NCBI GenBank assembly: GCA_023430775.1
Contig: JAEYYY010000593.1
Location: 1 to 64,000 of the forward strand
Direction: 5' to 3'
From: Pseudomonadota bacterium
GTDB lineage: Bacteria > Myxococcota_A > Polyangia > Haliangiales > Haliangiaceae
DNA length: 64,000 bases
Part shown: positions 32,004 through 48,025 of the stretch, piece after piece
Layout of the letters: each line of letters starts with the position of its first letter
Position numbering within the stretch: position 1 is the stretch's first letter
Made by a program: the position numbers and the translations under genes
The notes under the pieces: model-generated
The model's database searches: none
What the model was told of the DNA's origin: nothing
Seen by the model: the letters and a program-made list of their open reading frames with translations, nothing else

Positions 32004-32897
32004 CTACTCCGGCGCGTCGCCGCCCAGCTTGACCGCCGGGAACTGCGCCGCCGTCTGCATCGCCTGATCCATCTGCGTGTCGGTCAGATCGAACGTCTTG
32101 CGCAGGTTCGCGAGGAACTCGACCTCGCGCCAGTCCTGCTTTCCGTCGGCGAGCGCGATGATCATCACGTACACGGTGACCCAGTAGCGGTCCGACTTGA
32201 TCGCGACCTCCGTCGCGATGTCCGCCAGCTCGTCGGTGCTCGCCTTGCCCTTGATGCGATCGAAGGCGACGTCGATCGCCTCGTCGAGCTCGGCATGCGT
32301 GAGCACGCTCATGTCGGGAATCGCGCGCAGCACCGAGCGCATCGCCAGCCGCTCCTCGTGATGGACTTCCTCATCGGCGGCTGCCATCAGCGCCATGCAA
32401 CGCACGAATGCCGGCATCAGCTGGCGGACCTTCTCGGACTTCTCCTCGAGGGTGAGCAGGCCCGAGTGCTTGCGCGCCGATTCGAACGCGTCCTTCGCCT
32501 CGATGTCGTCGAGCGCGAACGCCTTCTGCATGTCGTCGAGGAACTGGATCTCGCTCTCGGCGAGCTCGCGATCCGCGACGCACACTTCACACGCCATCGC
32601 GTACGCGGCGAGCCGCTGCGTGCGAGAGGGCAAGCCCTTCGCGATCGCCGCCAGGCGGTTCTTGCCGCCGCCGGCCTCGCCGATCGCGTCGGCCGCGAGG
32701 TCGGTGAGCCGCGACAGCTCCTCGCCCGACAGCCCCTCGAACAGCGGGTGGTTCGAGAGGTTCGCCTCGAACGTGGTCATCTCCTCGTCGGAGACGTCGC
32801 CATCGGCGCCCATCGCACCGAGCATCGCTTCGGCGAGGTACCGGCGCGGGTCCTCGGTGGTCACCTTGCCGCTGAACATCTTGCGCAAAAAGCTCAT
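32004..32897 (-). CDS. TerB-like double-domain protein
   Basis: A 297-residue cytoplasmic helical protein. The start at ATG 32897 (MSFLRKMFSG) has AGAGGA 6 nt upstream. Two TerB-type repeats are visible: LGAMGADGDVSDEEMTTF with ANLSNHPLF, and MALMAAADEEVHHEERLAM. A third similar helix (MIIALADGKQDWREVEFL) resembles the first. The acidic metal-site pattern D-G-x-x-x-x-x-E is present in them. TerB domains are linked to tellurite resistance and metal-sensing complexes; here no other ter genes are adjacent. It is divergent from the subtilase gene. Confidence 0.8.
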   Translation of the reverse strand: MSFLRKMFSGKVTTEDPRRYLAEAMLGAMGADGDVSDEEMTTFEANLSNHPLFEGLSGEELSRLTDLAADAIGEAGGGKNRLAAIAKGLPSRTQRLAAYAMACEVCVADRELAESEIQFLDDMQKAFALDDIEAKDAFESARKHSGLLTLEEKSEKVRQLMPAFVRCMALMAAADEEVHHEERLAMRSVLRAIPDMSVLTHAELDEAIDVAFDRIKGKASTDELADIATEVAIKSDRYWVTVYVMIIALADGKQDWREVEFLANLRKTFDLTDTQMDQAMQTAAQFPAVKLGGDAPE

Positions 32898-32950
32898 CGG
32901 ATCCTCTTCTTCGGGGCTGCCCCCAGCAGGTCGTAGGCTACGATTGCCGC

Positions 32951-34441
32951 ATGCTCGCCCACAAGCTCGCGGACCGGGGGAAAGCACCCTGGCGGATGGC
33001 TCTCACCCTCGTCGCCGTGACGGCCGGCGCATCGCTGGTGACCTGGTTCGGCGATGGCTCGCGCAGGTGCGGTTGTCCCGGGATGCAGAGGGTGCCGCAG
33101 GCGAAGTACGTCCACATCAAGGTCGCCGGCGAGCACCTGACCGCCGACCAGGCGATGACCAGATGGCTGAGCTCGTCGTCGGTGCGCACGCTCGATGTCG
33201 ACAACCTCGAGCTCCTCTTCGACACCCAGGATCCCGAGCAGCGCGACGACCGCGCCCGCTGGCTACGCGTGTTCTCGCGTGATGCGTACGGTCTCGTCGC
33301 CATGCTCGAGAACGATCCCGCCATCGAGCAGGCCTTCGTCGAGCCCGACGTCTCGCTCCCGCACGACACCAATTTGCTCCCGCCGGATCTCGATGTTCAT
33401 CACGGCGCGATCGATCTCGATCATCCGCTCGCGCAGCGCGACGATGGCCCGAGCTGCCCGATCACCACGCCCTCGTTCGAGTCCTATCAGGGCTACCTCG
33501 GCCCGGCGCCGCACGGCATCGACGCGCCGGCGGTGTGGCGTCGCGGCATGCGCGGCCAGGGCATCTGGTTCGCCGACGTCGAGGGCGGCTGGAACGCGAA
33601 GCACGAGGATCTCCCCGGCGATCGCATCACCCACGTGATCGGCCGCCAGATCAACGATCCGGGCTGGCGCGCCCACGGCACCGCCGTCCTCGGCGAGGTG
33701 GTCGGCCGCGACAACGGCAAGGGTGTGGTCGGCATCGCGCCCGATACCGAGCGCGTGTTCACCGCCTCGATCGGCTCCACGTCGCCGGCGAACGCGATCG
33801 ACGCCGCCGCGCGCAAGCTGCGCGCCGGCGACGTGCTCCTCATCGAGCTGCAGACCACCGGCCCGCGCGGCCGCTACCTGCCGATGGAGTGGTACGACGA
33901 CGTCTACGACGCGATCAAAGCCGCCACCGATCGCGGCGTCGTGATCATCGAGGCCGCCGGCAACGGCAACGAGAACCTCGACCTCGACGTCTACAAGCGC
34001 AAGTTCGACCGCACCAGGCGCGACTCCGGCGCGATCATGATCGGCGCGGGCGGCCCGCCGCGCGATGGCTACAAGGATCGCGAGAAGCTCGACTTCTCGA
34101 ACTACGGCTCGCGCGTCGATGTCCAGGGCTGGGGCCGGATGGTCGCCACGCTCGACTACGGCGATCTGCAGCGCTGCGAGGACGGCAGCGACGACTGGCG
34201 CTACACCGATCGCCACTACACCAATCAGTTCTCCGGCACGTCGAGCGCGTCGCCGATCGTCGCTGGCGCCGCGGTGCTCCTCCAGGGTGTCGCGAAGCAG
34301 AGTGGCAAGGTGCTGCCGCCCCGCAAGCTGCGCGACCTCCTGATCCGCACCGGCACGCCGCAGGCCGGCGACACGTCGAAGCACATCGGCCCGCGCCCGA
34401 ACCTCGCGCGCGCCCTCGGTGGGCTGAACGACTTCGAATGA
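32951..34441 (+). CDS. Subtilisin-like S8 serine peptidase
   Basis: A 496-residue exported or membrane-anchored protease. An N-terminal hydrophobic segment (WRMALTLVAVTAGASLVTWF) is followed by a prodomain of about 140 residues. The catalytic triad is visible: Asp in IWFADVEGGW, His in GWRAHGTAVLGEV, and Ser in SGTSSASPIVAGAA. The oxyanion Asn is in EAAGNGNEN. Its stop overlaps the start of the HD-domain gene (ATGA), giving an unusual pairing of a secreted protease with a cytoplasmic alarmone-type hydrolase. Confidence 0.9.
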   Translation: MLAHKLADRGKAPWRMALTLVAVTAGASLVTWFGDGSRRCGCPGMQRVPQAKYVHIKVAGEHLTADQAMTRWLSSSSVRTLDVDNLELLFDTQDPEQRDDRARWLRVFSRDAYGLVAMLENDPAIEQAFVEPDVSLPHDTNLLPPDLDVHHGAIDLDHPLAQRDDGPSCPITTPSFESYQGYLGPAPHGIDAPAVWRRGMRGQGIWFADVEGGWNAKHEDLPGDRITHVIGRQINDPGWRAHGTAVLGEVVGRDNGKGVVGIAPDTERVFTASIGSTSPANAIDAAARKLRAGDVLLIELQTTGPRGRYLPMEWYDDVYDAIKAATDRGVVIIEAAGNGNENLDLDVYKRKFDRTRRDSGAIMIGAGGPPRDGYKDREKLDFSNYGSRVDVQGWGRMVATLDYGDLQRCEDGSDDWRYTDRHYTNQFSGTSSASPIVAGAAVLLQGVAKQSGKVLPPRKLRDLLIRTGTPQAGDTSKHIGPRPNLARALGGLNDFE

Positions 34442-35037
34442 CCGCGTACGACGTCGAGCGCTACGTCCGCACGCTCCGGTTCGCGGCGCTCCGCCACGCC
34501 GGCCAGTCGATGCCGAGCTCGACGCCCGGCCTGGAGTTTCCTTATCTCGTGCACGTCACGTCGGTGACCGCCGAGGTGATCGCGGTGCTGCCCGAGACCA
34601 CGTTCGATGCCGATCTCGCGATCGGCTGCGCGCTGCTCCACGACACCATCGAGGACACGACCGGCGACGAGTCCTATCGAGCGAAGGTCGCGCTCGCCGA
34701 CGAGATCGAGCGCGAGTTCGGCAAGCCGGTTCGCGATGGCGTGTGGGCGCTGACCAAGCTCGCCGAGCTCGCCGACGGCCGTCGGGTCGACAAGCCCGCA
34801 CAGATGGCCGACAGCATGCGGCGCATTCGCGAGCAGCCGCACGAGGTGTGGGCGGTGAAGCTCGCCGATCGGATCACCAACCTCGCGCCGCCGCCGACCC
34901 GGTGGGATCGCGCGAAGTGCGAGCGCTACCAGGCCGAGGCGCAGCAGATCCTCGAGCAGCTCGGCGCCGGCTGCGCGCCCCTCGCGGCTCGCCTGCGCGC
35001 CCGGATCGAGGCGTATCCGTCGACGTGGAACCGCTGA
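34438..35037 (+). CDS. MESH1/SpoT-like HD hydrolase
   Basis: A 199-residue single-domain HD phosphohydrolase. Metal ligands follow the RelA/SpoT hydrolase pattern: YLVHVTSV (His), CALLHDTIEDT (HD and following ED), and VKLADRITNL (late Asp). This set defines the (p)ppGpp 3'-pyrophosphohydrolase domain, here alone without synthetase, TGS or ACT parts, as in small alarmone hydrolases. Activity on ppGpp or NADPH is possible from the family. The start is fixed by the ATGA overlap with the subtilase gene. Confidence 0.8.
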   Translation: MTAYDVERYVRTLRFAALRHAGQSMPSSTPGLEFPYLVHVTSVTAEVIAVLPETTFDADLAIGCALLHDTIEDTTGDESYRAKVALADEIEREFGKPVRDGVWALTKLAELADGRRVDKPAQMADSMRRIREQPHEVWAVKLADRITNLAPPPTRWDRAKCERYQAEAQQILEQLGAGCAPLAARLRARIEAYPSTWNR

Positions 35038-35051
35038 GTCGAGCAGTTTCA

Positions 35052-35086
35052 CCGGGTTGCGAGCCGCGAAAATCTTCGCAACCGGG
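35052..35086. repeat. Inverted repeat between HD gene and Gly-rich lipoprotein
   Basis: GGTTGCGA and TCGCAACC arms (with two further outer pairs) flank a 13-nt loop. It begins 15 bp after the HD gene stop and has no T-run. It may be a terminator-like hairpin or an operator. Confidence 0.35.
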
Positions 35087-35112
35087 CCCCGCTGCGGTCG
35101 AAGCCGGCCGCC

Positions 35113-36524
35113 ATGAAGAAGCTGATGATGTTCGCGGCGGTGATGGCCGCTGGTTGCGTTCCCAACAACACCGTCTTCGCCCCGGAGGATGCCGCTCCAG
35201 AGATGCCGGACGATCCCGATCCGGATCCCACGCAGGAGCCTTGCGAGCCGGGCGCGTTTCTCGGGTGCGAGGAGGACGTCGCGCAGTTCTGTGGCGCCGA
35301 CGGCCTGACGATCGCGTCGACGAGCTGCGACGCCGGTTGCAATGCCGGCGCGGCTCGCTGCAACGAATGCGTTCCGGATGCCACGACCTGCGCGACCGGC
35401 GAGGTCGTCCATTGCGGCAGCGACGGGCTCGTCGCCTCGACGGAGAGCTGCGCTGCGGGCTGCGTCGACGAGGGTGGCGGTCCGCGCTGCGCGCACATCG
35501 TGCCGGCCTTCCTTCCGAACGTCTGTGATGCCCAGGCGAGCCTGCCCGCGTTCGAGATCGATGACGTGGTGCCGCGGTCGTTCGACACCGACGACAACAC
35601 CAAGTGCAACGGCGGCATCATCAAGATGCACCCCACCGGGCCGGAGATCTGCGTGGTTCGCGCGCGCACGATCGCGCTCTCGAGCCCGCTCACCGTCCTC
35701 GGGTCGCGAGCGATCGCCTTCGTCGCTGATGGCGAGCTCATCGCGACCAGCACCATCGACGTCAGCGCCCGTGGGAGCGCGAGTGGTCCCGGTGGCGGCG
35801 TTCGCGTCTCGGGAGCAGCGCCGAGCACCGCTGGTGGGGGCGCGAGCGGAGGTGGCGCCGGTGGCAAGCAGGCAGGGGCGAGCGGCGGCGCGCTCGGTGA
35901 CCTCGGTCTGAATAGCGGCGCCGGTGGGGCGGTCAGTGACCAGTTCGTGATCGGGAGCTTCGAAGGTGGCGCACGGGCCGGCAGCGCCAACGTGCTCGTC
36001 CCGAACTACGGCCCGCAGGGCGGCGGTGGCGGCGGCGCGTTGATGCTGGTGTCGTGTACCGATGAAGTCATCGCGGCCGGCATCATCGACGCCGCTGGTG
36101 GCGGCGGCGGTGCTGGTGGCGACGGCGTCGCGACCGCGGTGACGAAGCTGATGGGCGGCGCGGGTGGTGGTGCGGGCGGCTACGTCGTGTTGCAGGGGGC
36201 GAATGTGACGGCCTCCGGTGCCATGTTCGCGAATGGCGGTGGTGGCGGTGGCGGCTGTAGCGGCGAAGGGTGCCGAGGAAAGCCGGGGGAGGATGGCAAT
36301 CACTCGCGTGCGCGGGGCGGAGCAGGCACGGGGTCAGGCACGGCGGGTGGTACTGGCAGTCTCGGTACTTCGCCGCCCACCAACGGCGTGACCAGCCTCT
36401 CGGCCGGCTCGCCTGGTGGTGGCGGCGGCGCGAGTGGTCGCTTCCAGATCTTCGTGCCGGCGGGCGTGACGCCGTCGGTGAGCACCCAACCGGCGTTCGA
36501 GCCTCACCGCACGATCGAGACGCG

Positions 36525-36528
<4 letters not shown>
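35113..36528 (+). CDS. Gly-rich surface lipoprotein with disulfide repeats
   Basis: A 471-residue lipoprotein ([11 protein letters not shown]; lipobox AAGC). An acidic Pro linker is followed by two Cys-rich modules with the same spacing ([26 protein letters not shown]). A beta-rich region follows, in which poly-Gly stretches alternate with hydrophobic strands ([36 protein letters not shown]). Pattern and composition suit a parallel beta-helix or similar elongated surface protein, as in other myxobacterial lipoproteins. No enzyme motif was found. Confidence 0.75.
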
Positions 36529-42847
<6,319 letters not shown>

Positions 42848-42851
<4 letters not shown>

Positions 42852-44545
42852 GCGTCCTCTTGTTCACGCGGGCTCGCCCGCGGCTCTCCGTACAGTGCTC
42901 CCAGAATCTTTTCCGCGCTGGCGGGTTTGACGATGTGGGCGTCGAAGCCGGCGTCGAACGCGGCCGCGCGATCGGCGGCCTGGCCATACCCGGTCATCGC
43001 GATCAACCGCAGGTTCTTGCCGGTGCCGCGGATCCGCCGCGCGACCTCGTAGCCGTCCATCTCGGGAAGCCCGATGTCGATCAGCGCGACGTCGAACTTG
43101 CCGCCGGAGATCGCGTCGAGTGCCGAGGCGCCGTCGGCGACGACCGTGACGTCGTGACCGCGCAACCGCAGCAGATCGGCGACCAGCTCGCGCAGGTCGG
43201 GGGCGTCATCGCAGACCATCGCGCGGAGCGGCCGGTCCTCTGCCTTGCTCTTCTGCGGGCGCGCCTTGTACTGCTCCAGGATCTTCGGCTCGGCGAGCGC
43301 GAGCCGGATCTCGAACGTCGATCCCTTGCCGGTGCCTTCACTGCGCGCGCGGACCTCGCCGCCGTGCATCTCCACCAGTCGCTTGACCAGACCGAGCCCG
43401 AGGCCGAGCCCACCGGCGCCGTCGGACGTCGTGCGCTCCTGGACGAACATGTCGAAGATCGTCGGGATCAGCGGCGCCGGAATGCCCTTGCCGTTGTCGA
43501 CGACGCGGACGTAGCCCTGCTGGCCATCGGTGCCGTGCTCGAGGCGGATCTTGCCGCCGGGCTCGGTGTACTTGACGGCGTTGTTCATCAGGTTGACCAC
43601 GACCTGAACGAGGCGGATCGGATCGCCGTAGACCACCGCGGGCTGGGTGGCATCGATCACCTCGATCTGGTGGCGCCGCGCATCGGCGGCGGTGCGGCAG
43701 GCCTGTGCGGCCTCCTCGACGATCGCCTCGAGCGCGACCGGCTCGCGACGCAGCTCGAGCTTGCCGGCGTTGAGGCGCGAGATGTCGAGCAGATCGTCGA
43801 CCAGGCGCGTGATGTGGTGGACCTGGCGCTGGATGATCCCGCGGACGCGAGCCGGCACGGGTGCGGTCGGATCGTGCTCGAGGACCTCGACCGCCGTCTG
43901 CAACGGCTGGAGCGGGTTGCGCAGCTCGTGCGAGAGGATGGCGAGGAACTCGTCCTTGCGGCGATCGGTCTCGGCCATCTGCGCCATCTGCTTCTCGAGC
44001 ACCTCGGCCTCGAAGCGCTTGCGCTGCGCGAGCAGCTCGCGCTCGTGATTGCGCGCTTGCTCCTGGCGGAGCTCCTCGGCCTTGGCCTGGAGCTGCTGGG
44101 TGCGCTCCTGGAGCTGGACGAACACGCTGGCCTTCGCGCGCAACACCTCGGGGCGGATCGGCTTGACCAGGAAGTCGAACGCGCCGAGCTCGTAGCCACG
44201 CAGCACCGCGTCGTCCTGCCACGACAGACCGGTGACGAAGATGATCGGCGTCGACCGGCTGCGATCGCGCGAGCGCACCAGCTTCGCGGTCTCGAAGCCA
44301 TCGAGGCCGGGCATCGCGACGTCGAGGATGATCAGCGCGAAGTCCTGCTCGAGCAGGCGCGCGAGCGCCTCGATGCCGGAGTGCGCGAGCACCAGTTTTC
44401 GACCCAGAGGCAAGAGCGCTGCCTCGATGGCGACCAGGTTGGTTTGGTTGTCATCGACCACCAGGATGTCGCGACCAGCACCGACGCCCACCGGTGTGGG
44501 ATCAGCATCATCGTTGAGCTCGAAGGGTAAATCGGTGGTCTGCAT
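42848..44545 (-). CDS. Hybrid histidine kinase REC-HisKA-HATPase-REC
   Basis: About 565 residues, cytoplasmic. The N-terminal receiver ([20 protein letters not shown]; phospho-Asp in [20 protein letters not shown]) is joined by a coiled coil to HisKA ([12 protein letters not shown]) and a HATPase domain ([22 protein letters not shown]). A C-terminal receiver ([27 protein letters not shown]) ends the protein. The absence of a sensor domain and the N-terminal receiver suggest that it receives phosphate from another protein or integrates signals within a relay. Start ATG 44545 fits the protein; the frame is open a further 15 codons. The neighbouring giant kinase overlaps its stop. Confidence 0.95.
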
Positions 44546-44806
44546 TGAGCGTCTCAGGCCATCCCCCGGCGGGCAGCGTGGATCGGACACTGCACGTGTA
44601 ACAGGCAGAATCGGCTACGAACATCAGCGGCCGACATATCCTGTGGCGCTCGTGCACTCCACGTGCCTCGACCGAGCCCACGATCTCGAAGTGTTCGAAT
44701 TCAGCGGCTGTGCGCACGCGCCCGGTGGGCGCCCTTGCACGGCAAACGACGGGAGTCGGGTGCCCGGCGCACGTTACCGACGCGACCCTCTAACGTAGGC
44801 ATCACC

Positions 44807-45280
44807 ATGCGGATGTTTCTGATCTTGCTCGTCGCGTGCAGCGATCCCGGACCGGCCTCGTTCGGTGACCCGCTCGATGATCCGCAGCTGCCGCCGCGCG
44901 GCCAGGACGACATCCTGACCTGGATCGAAGCCGGTCACTACAACAGCTGGGCGTGCGAGACCGAGCCGCATCCACCGGCGCCGGGGTCGGGTCACGGGCC
45001 GAATCGGATCTGCAGCAACGACGTGCTGGTCGCGGCCGCGGATCTCGACAGCGTGTTTCCGCCCGGTGCTGCCGCGATCAAGGAAGTGTTCGATGGCGAC
45101 GGCGCGATCGCGGCGTACGCCGTCTATCGCAAGATCGAAGAGCTGCCAGGCGGCAACAGCTGGTACTGGTACGAAGGCACGCGCGACGGCAACGTCGCGA
45201 ACGGGCAGGGTGACGACACCTGCACGGGCTGCCACGGACGGGCGCCGCGCGACTTCGTCTACACGATCATCGCGCCGTGA
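44807..45280 (+). CDS. Cytochrome P460-like c-type heme lipoprotein
   Basis: A 157-residue lipoprotein (MRMFLILLVAC). A single c-type heme site CTGCH lies near the C-terminus in DDTCTGCHGRAPRDFVYT, the position and context seen in cytochrome P460-type domains. Aromatic strands before it (SWYWYEGTRDG) fit the beta fold of that family. P460 proteins oxidise hydroxylamine or detoxify nitrogen oxides, but the characteristic Lys cross-link cannot be judged here. It is a single gene after a 260-bp region divergent from the kinase operon; that gap shows no clear consensus promoter. Confidence 0.7.
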   Translation: MRMFLILLVACSDPGPASFGDPLDDPQLPPRGQDDILTWIEAGHYNSWACETEPHPPAPGSGHGPNRICSNDVLVAAADLDSVFPPGAAAIKEVFDGDGAIAAYAVYRKIEELPGGNSWYWYEGTRDGNVANGQGDDTCTGCHGRAPRDFVYTIIAP

Positions 45281-46903
45281 TTACTGGACCGGAACGTCGA
45301 CGACCAGGAAGCCCTGCTCGCCCTTGAGCGCGGGCGCGCCGATCTGGACCCCGGCGACCGCGGGCATTGGCATCGCACCGATGGTGTCGCCGAGCATGTT
45401 GCCGACCAGGCCCCACGCGCCGTCGACGATGCCTTCGAGCTGCTCGCCGGTGGTGTCCTCGGTCTCGGACTGCTTGATGACCTGCGCCTTGATGGTCGGC
45501 TCGCCGAGCGTGACCGCGATGTTGCCGCTCGCGCCCGGCGTCGCCGCCAGCGTGGTGGTGAGCGACATCGCGAAGCTCTGCAGCTCGACATCGTTGGCGT
45601 CGCGCGCCGACAGCATGAGGTCGCCGACCGCGAGCTCGATGACGCCGTTGTTCGCGCGCACCATCGGCGGCAGCTTCATGTCGAGCTTGAGCGCGGTGGT
45701 GTTGCCGTCGAGGATGGCCGACAGCACCGCGAGCGGACCTTCGAGCTGGACCGTCGGCGTGATCGCGCCGGTCGCCCACAGACCGCTGAGCAGCTGGTTG
45801 ACGACGTCGTCGGCGAGCGCGAGGCCGATGTCGCCTTCGCCCCACGCCATCGTGTCGAGCGGCATCGGCGACGACACGAACATGCCGCCCTCGCCACCGC
45901 TGACCAGGACCTTGCCATCGACCGCCGCGACGAGGCCGTCGGCGTCGATCACCACCGACGAGGGCGTGATCGTGAATGCCGTCGCGTGACCCATGAGGTT
46001 CGTGTTGATCGGCTGCGCGAGCAGACCGCCGAGCGCGTCGCCGGCCTTCGCGGGCACCTGCTGCTTGATGACGTTGTTGAGGGCCTTCTCGGCAGCCTTG
46101 CGCGCCTCGCCCTTGACGAGCGACTCGATCGCGCCGGGCACGCCGGAGACGTCGAGCGAGAAGCCGTCGAGCTGGACCGACGACGACGGCAGCGTCGCCG
46201 CGAGCTTGCCGCCCGACGCGGCGAGCGCGAGGTCGCCGTTGATGTGCGCGCGGCTCGAGCGCACGACCGCGGTGGTGGAGCCACCGATGCAGACCGCGCG
46301 GAAGTTGATCCTCATCTTGACGTAGACGTCGTCGATGGTGACGCCCGCGGCGACCGCGCCGGACTTCGGCGTCAGGCCGATGCCGATGGTGCCGACGCTG
46401 AGCTCCTGGATGTTGATCACGGCGCTGTTGCAGCCGGACGAGTCGTAGACCGGGTTCATGCCGAGCGCGAGCGCCTGCCAGTCGAGCGCCTGCGCGGTGG
46501 CGGCGAGAGCACCGCCGACCTTCATGAAGCCATCGGCGCCGACGCGGGCAGCGATCGGGCCGCTGATCGAACCGTCGGTCGGAGACAGCGGGCCGGCCAT
46601 CACGGCGCGGACGTCGCGAAGATCGATGTCACCGCGGATCGCGTGCGTCTCGATCAGCGTGATGCCGTCGTCGACATTCAGCGTCGCTTCGAACGTGCCG
46701 TCCTTCTGGAGGATCGCCTCGGTGCCGTTGACCGTGACGCGCGACGCGTTGGCGCGCCCGGTGACGCGGATGGTCGAGGAATCGGACTGGGTGCCGCGCT
46801 CCGGCGTCAGCACCTCGAGCGTCGGAGGCTCATCCGTCCCAGCGGACGAACAGGCCGGGATGACCGCAGCCGAAAACAGAAGGATGGCGATTCCCCTCAT
46901 CAT
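45281..46903 (-). CDS. Lipoprotein, possible TULIP/BPI-like lipid-binding repeat
   Basis: A 540-residue lipoprotein (AILLFSAAVIPAC). An Ig-like module (about 25-95) precedes two long amphipathic beta regions joined by helices. Strings such as GDALGGLLAQPINTNLMG and SSVVIDADGLVAAVDGKVLV, where long hydrophobic/hydrophilic alternation meets terminal helices, resemble TULIP-type tubular lipid carriers. The assignment rests on pattern only. Only two cysteines remain after the lipid anchor. Gene convergence with the P460-like gene is tight (1 bp). Confidence 0.6.
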   Translation of the reverse strand: MMRGIAILLFSAAVIPACSSAGTDEPPTLEVLTPERGTQSDSSTIRVTGRANASRVTVNGTEAILQKDGTFEATLNVDDGITLIETHAIRGDIDLRDVRAVMAGPLSPTDGSISGPIAARVGADGFMKVGGALAATAQALDWQALALGMNPVYDSSGCNSAVINIQELSVGTIGIGLTPKSGAVAAGVTIDDVYVKMRINFRAVCIGGSTTAVVRSSRAHINGDLALAASGGKLAATLPSSSVQLDGFSLDVSGVPGAIESLVKGEARKAAEKALNNVIKQQVPAKAGDALGGLLAQPINTNLMGHATAFTITPSSVVIDADGLVAAVDGKVLVSGGEGGMFVSSPMPLDTMAWGEGDIGLALADDVVNQLLSGLWATGAITPTVQLEGPLAVLSAILDGNTTALKLDMKLPPMVRANNGVIELAVGDLMLSARDANDVELQSFAMSLTTTLAATPGASGNIAVTLGEPTIKAQVIKQSETEDTTGEQLEGIVDGAWGLVGNMLGDTIGAMPMPAVAGVQIGAPALKGEQGFLVVDVPVQ

Positions 46904-47090
46904 GCTGCGCTACTTGTGCAGCGGGGATGCCAGGGAAGTGTCGCAGGCGATCCGGTTGGATCGTCGTCGCCGGAGTGAACGAGATCGCGTAGATGACGCG
47001 AACGGCGCGGAATCCTGGCGCGATTTCGCTAGGGTCAACCGACCCTGGCTGGGAGTTTGCCCCTGCAACCTCGATCCGTCACGCAGCGTG

Positions 47091-47981
47091 TCAGCAGGCC
47101 GGCGTGAGGTCCTTCCCCCCGAAGAACTCGTCGACGAGGGCCTTCCAGGCGCGTCCGTTCTCGGGCGGTCCGCACTTGAACGGCTTCTTCGCCAGCTTGC
47201 CCTTCGCGAGGATCTCCATGTGCTCCTCCCAGTAGCGGACCGCGAGCTCGGCCGCGTACTCGTGGACGCCGTCGCCGTTGTTGGGCTGGAACGCGTAGTA
47301 GGTACCGCCGCGCACCGTGGTGTCGTTCGGTGCGTACGGCGCGAGGCACTTGATGGTGACGCCCGGGCACTTCTTGACGATCGCGTCGTAGTCCTTCTTG
47401 AGCGTCTTGCTGGACCAGTCGCCGTGCGCTCCATCGTTGCTGTGAAACAGCTCGTGGAAGTACGTCTCGCGGACGCCGAGCTTGTTCTGCATCAGCGAGC
47501 CCTCGACGTTGTAGGCGAACAGCCAGCCGATCGCATACGCACTCGGCGTGCGCTTGCCGACGGAGCGTACGAAGCGCAGCTGGATCGCGCGCCAGCGATA
47601 GCTCGGTGGCTGGTTCTCGAACAGCTTGGTGAAGAAGTCGTCGATCGATCTGGTGGCGAACGCCACGTACTCGAGGTGCTTGCGGTACTTGCCGAGCGGG
47701 AGCTCGGGGACGAGATGGATCTTGCCGCGATAACCGCCATCCATGATCTCGTCGGGGCCGACGCCGGCGACGCTGCCGTTGTCGGCGTGGATGGCGAGCG
47801 CGAGTGCCTTCGCCTTCGGATCCTTGGCGTACGACGCTTCGAGCATGCACGGAATGTCGGCGCACGATGCCGGCGCGTCGGGAAGGATCTTTCTCGCCTG
47901 CGCGATCGAGACCTCCTCCTTCTTCGGTTGCCCTGCGACGTCCCAGGACACGAGCAACACCATCGCGATCACCAAGCGCAT
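47091..47981 (-). CDS. Secreted HExxH zinc metallopeptidase-like protein
   Basis: A 296-residue exported protein. The signal MRLVIAMVLLVSWDVAGQ starts at ATG 47981. The zincin motif HELFH sits in RETYFHELFHSNDGAHGDW. A later Glu-rich helix (HEYAAELAVRYWEEHM) can supply the third ligand, as in gluzincins. Five cysteines, most near the ends, suggest disulfides. No known peptidase family is certain. It is divergent, 44 bp apart, from another HExxH gene. Confidence 0.7.
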   Translation of the reverse strand: MRLVIAMVLLVSWDVAGQPKKEEVSIAQARKILPDAPASCADIPCMLEASYAKDPKAKALALAIHADNGSVAGVGPDEIMDGGYRGKIHLVPELPLGKYRKHLEYVAFATRSIDDFFTKLFENQPPSYRWRAIQLRFVRSVGKRTPSAYAIGWLFAYNVEGSLMQNKLGVRETYFHELFHSNDGAHGDWSSKTLKKDYDAIVKKCPGVTIKCLAPYAPNDTTVRGGTYYAFQPNNGDGVHEYAAELAVRYWEEHMEILAKGKLAKKPFKCGPPENGRAWKALVDEFFGGKDLTPAC

Positions 47982-48025
47982 CGTTCGAGCGTAAACGATG
48001 TTTGTAGTGATGCTAGCGTGCGCGC

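Noticed and set aside
47031..47046. AGGGTC/GACCCT hairpin between the two minus-strand genes
   Set aside because: Only a 6-bp stem with no T-run; not enough to call a terminator.
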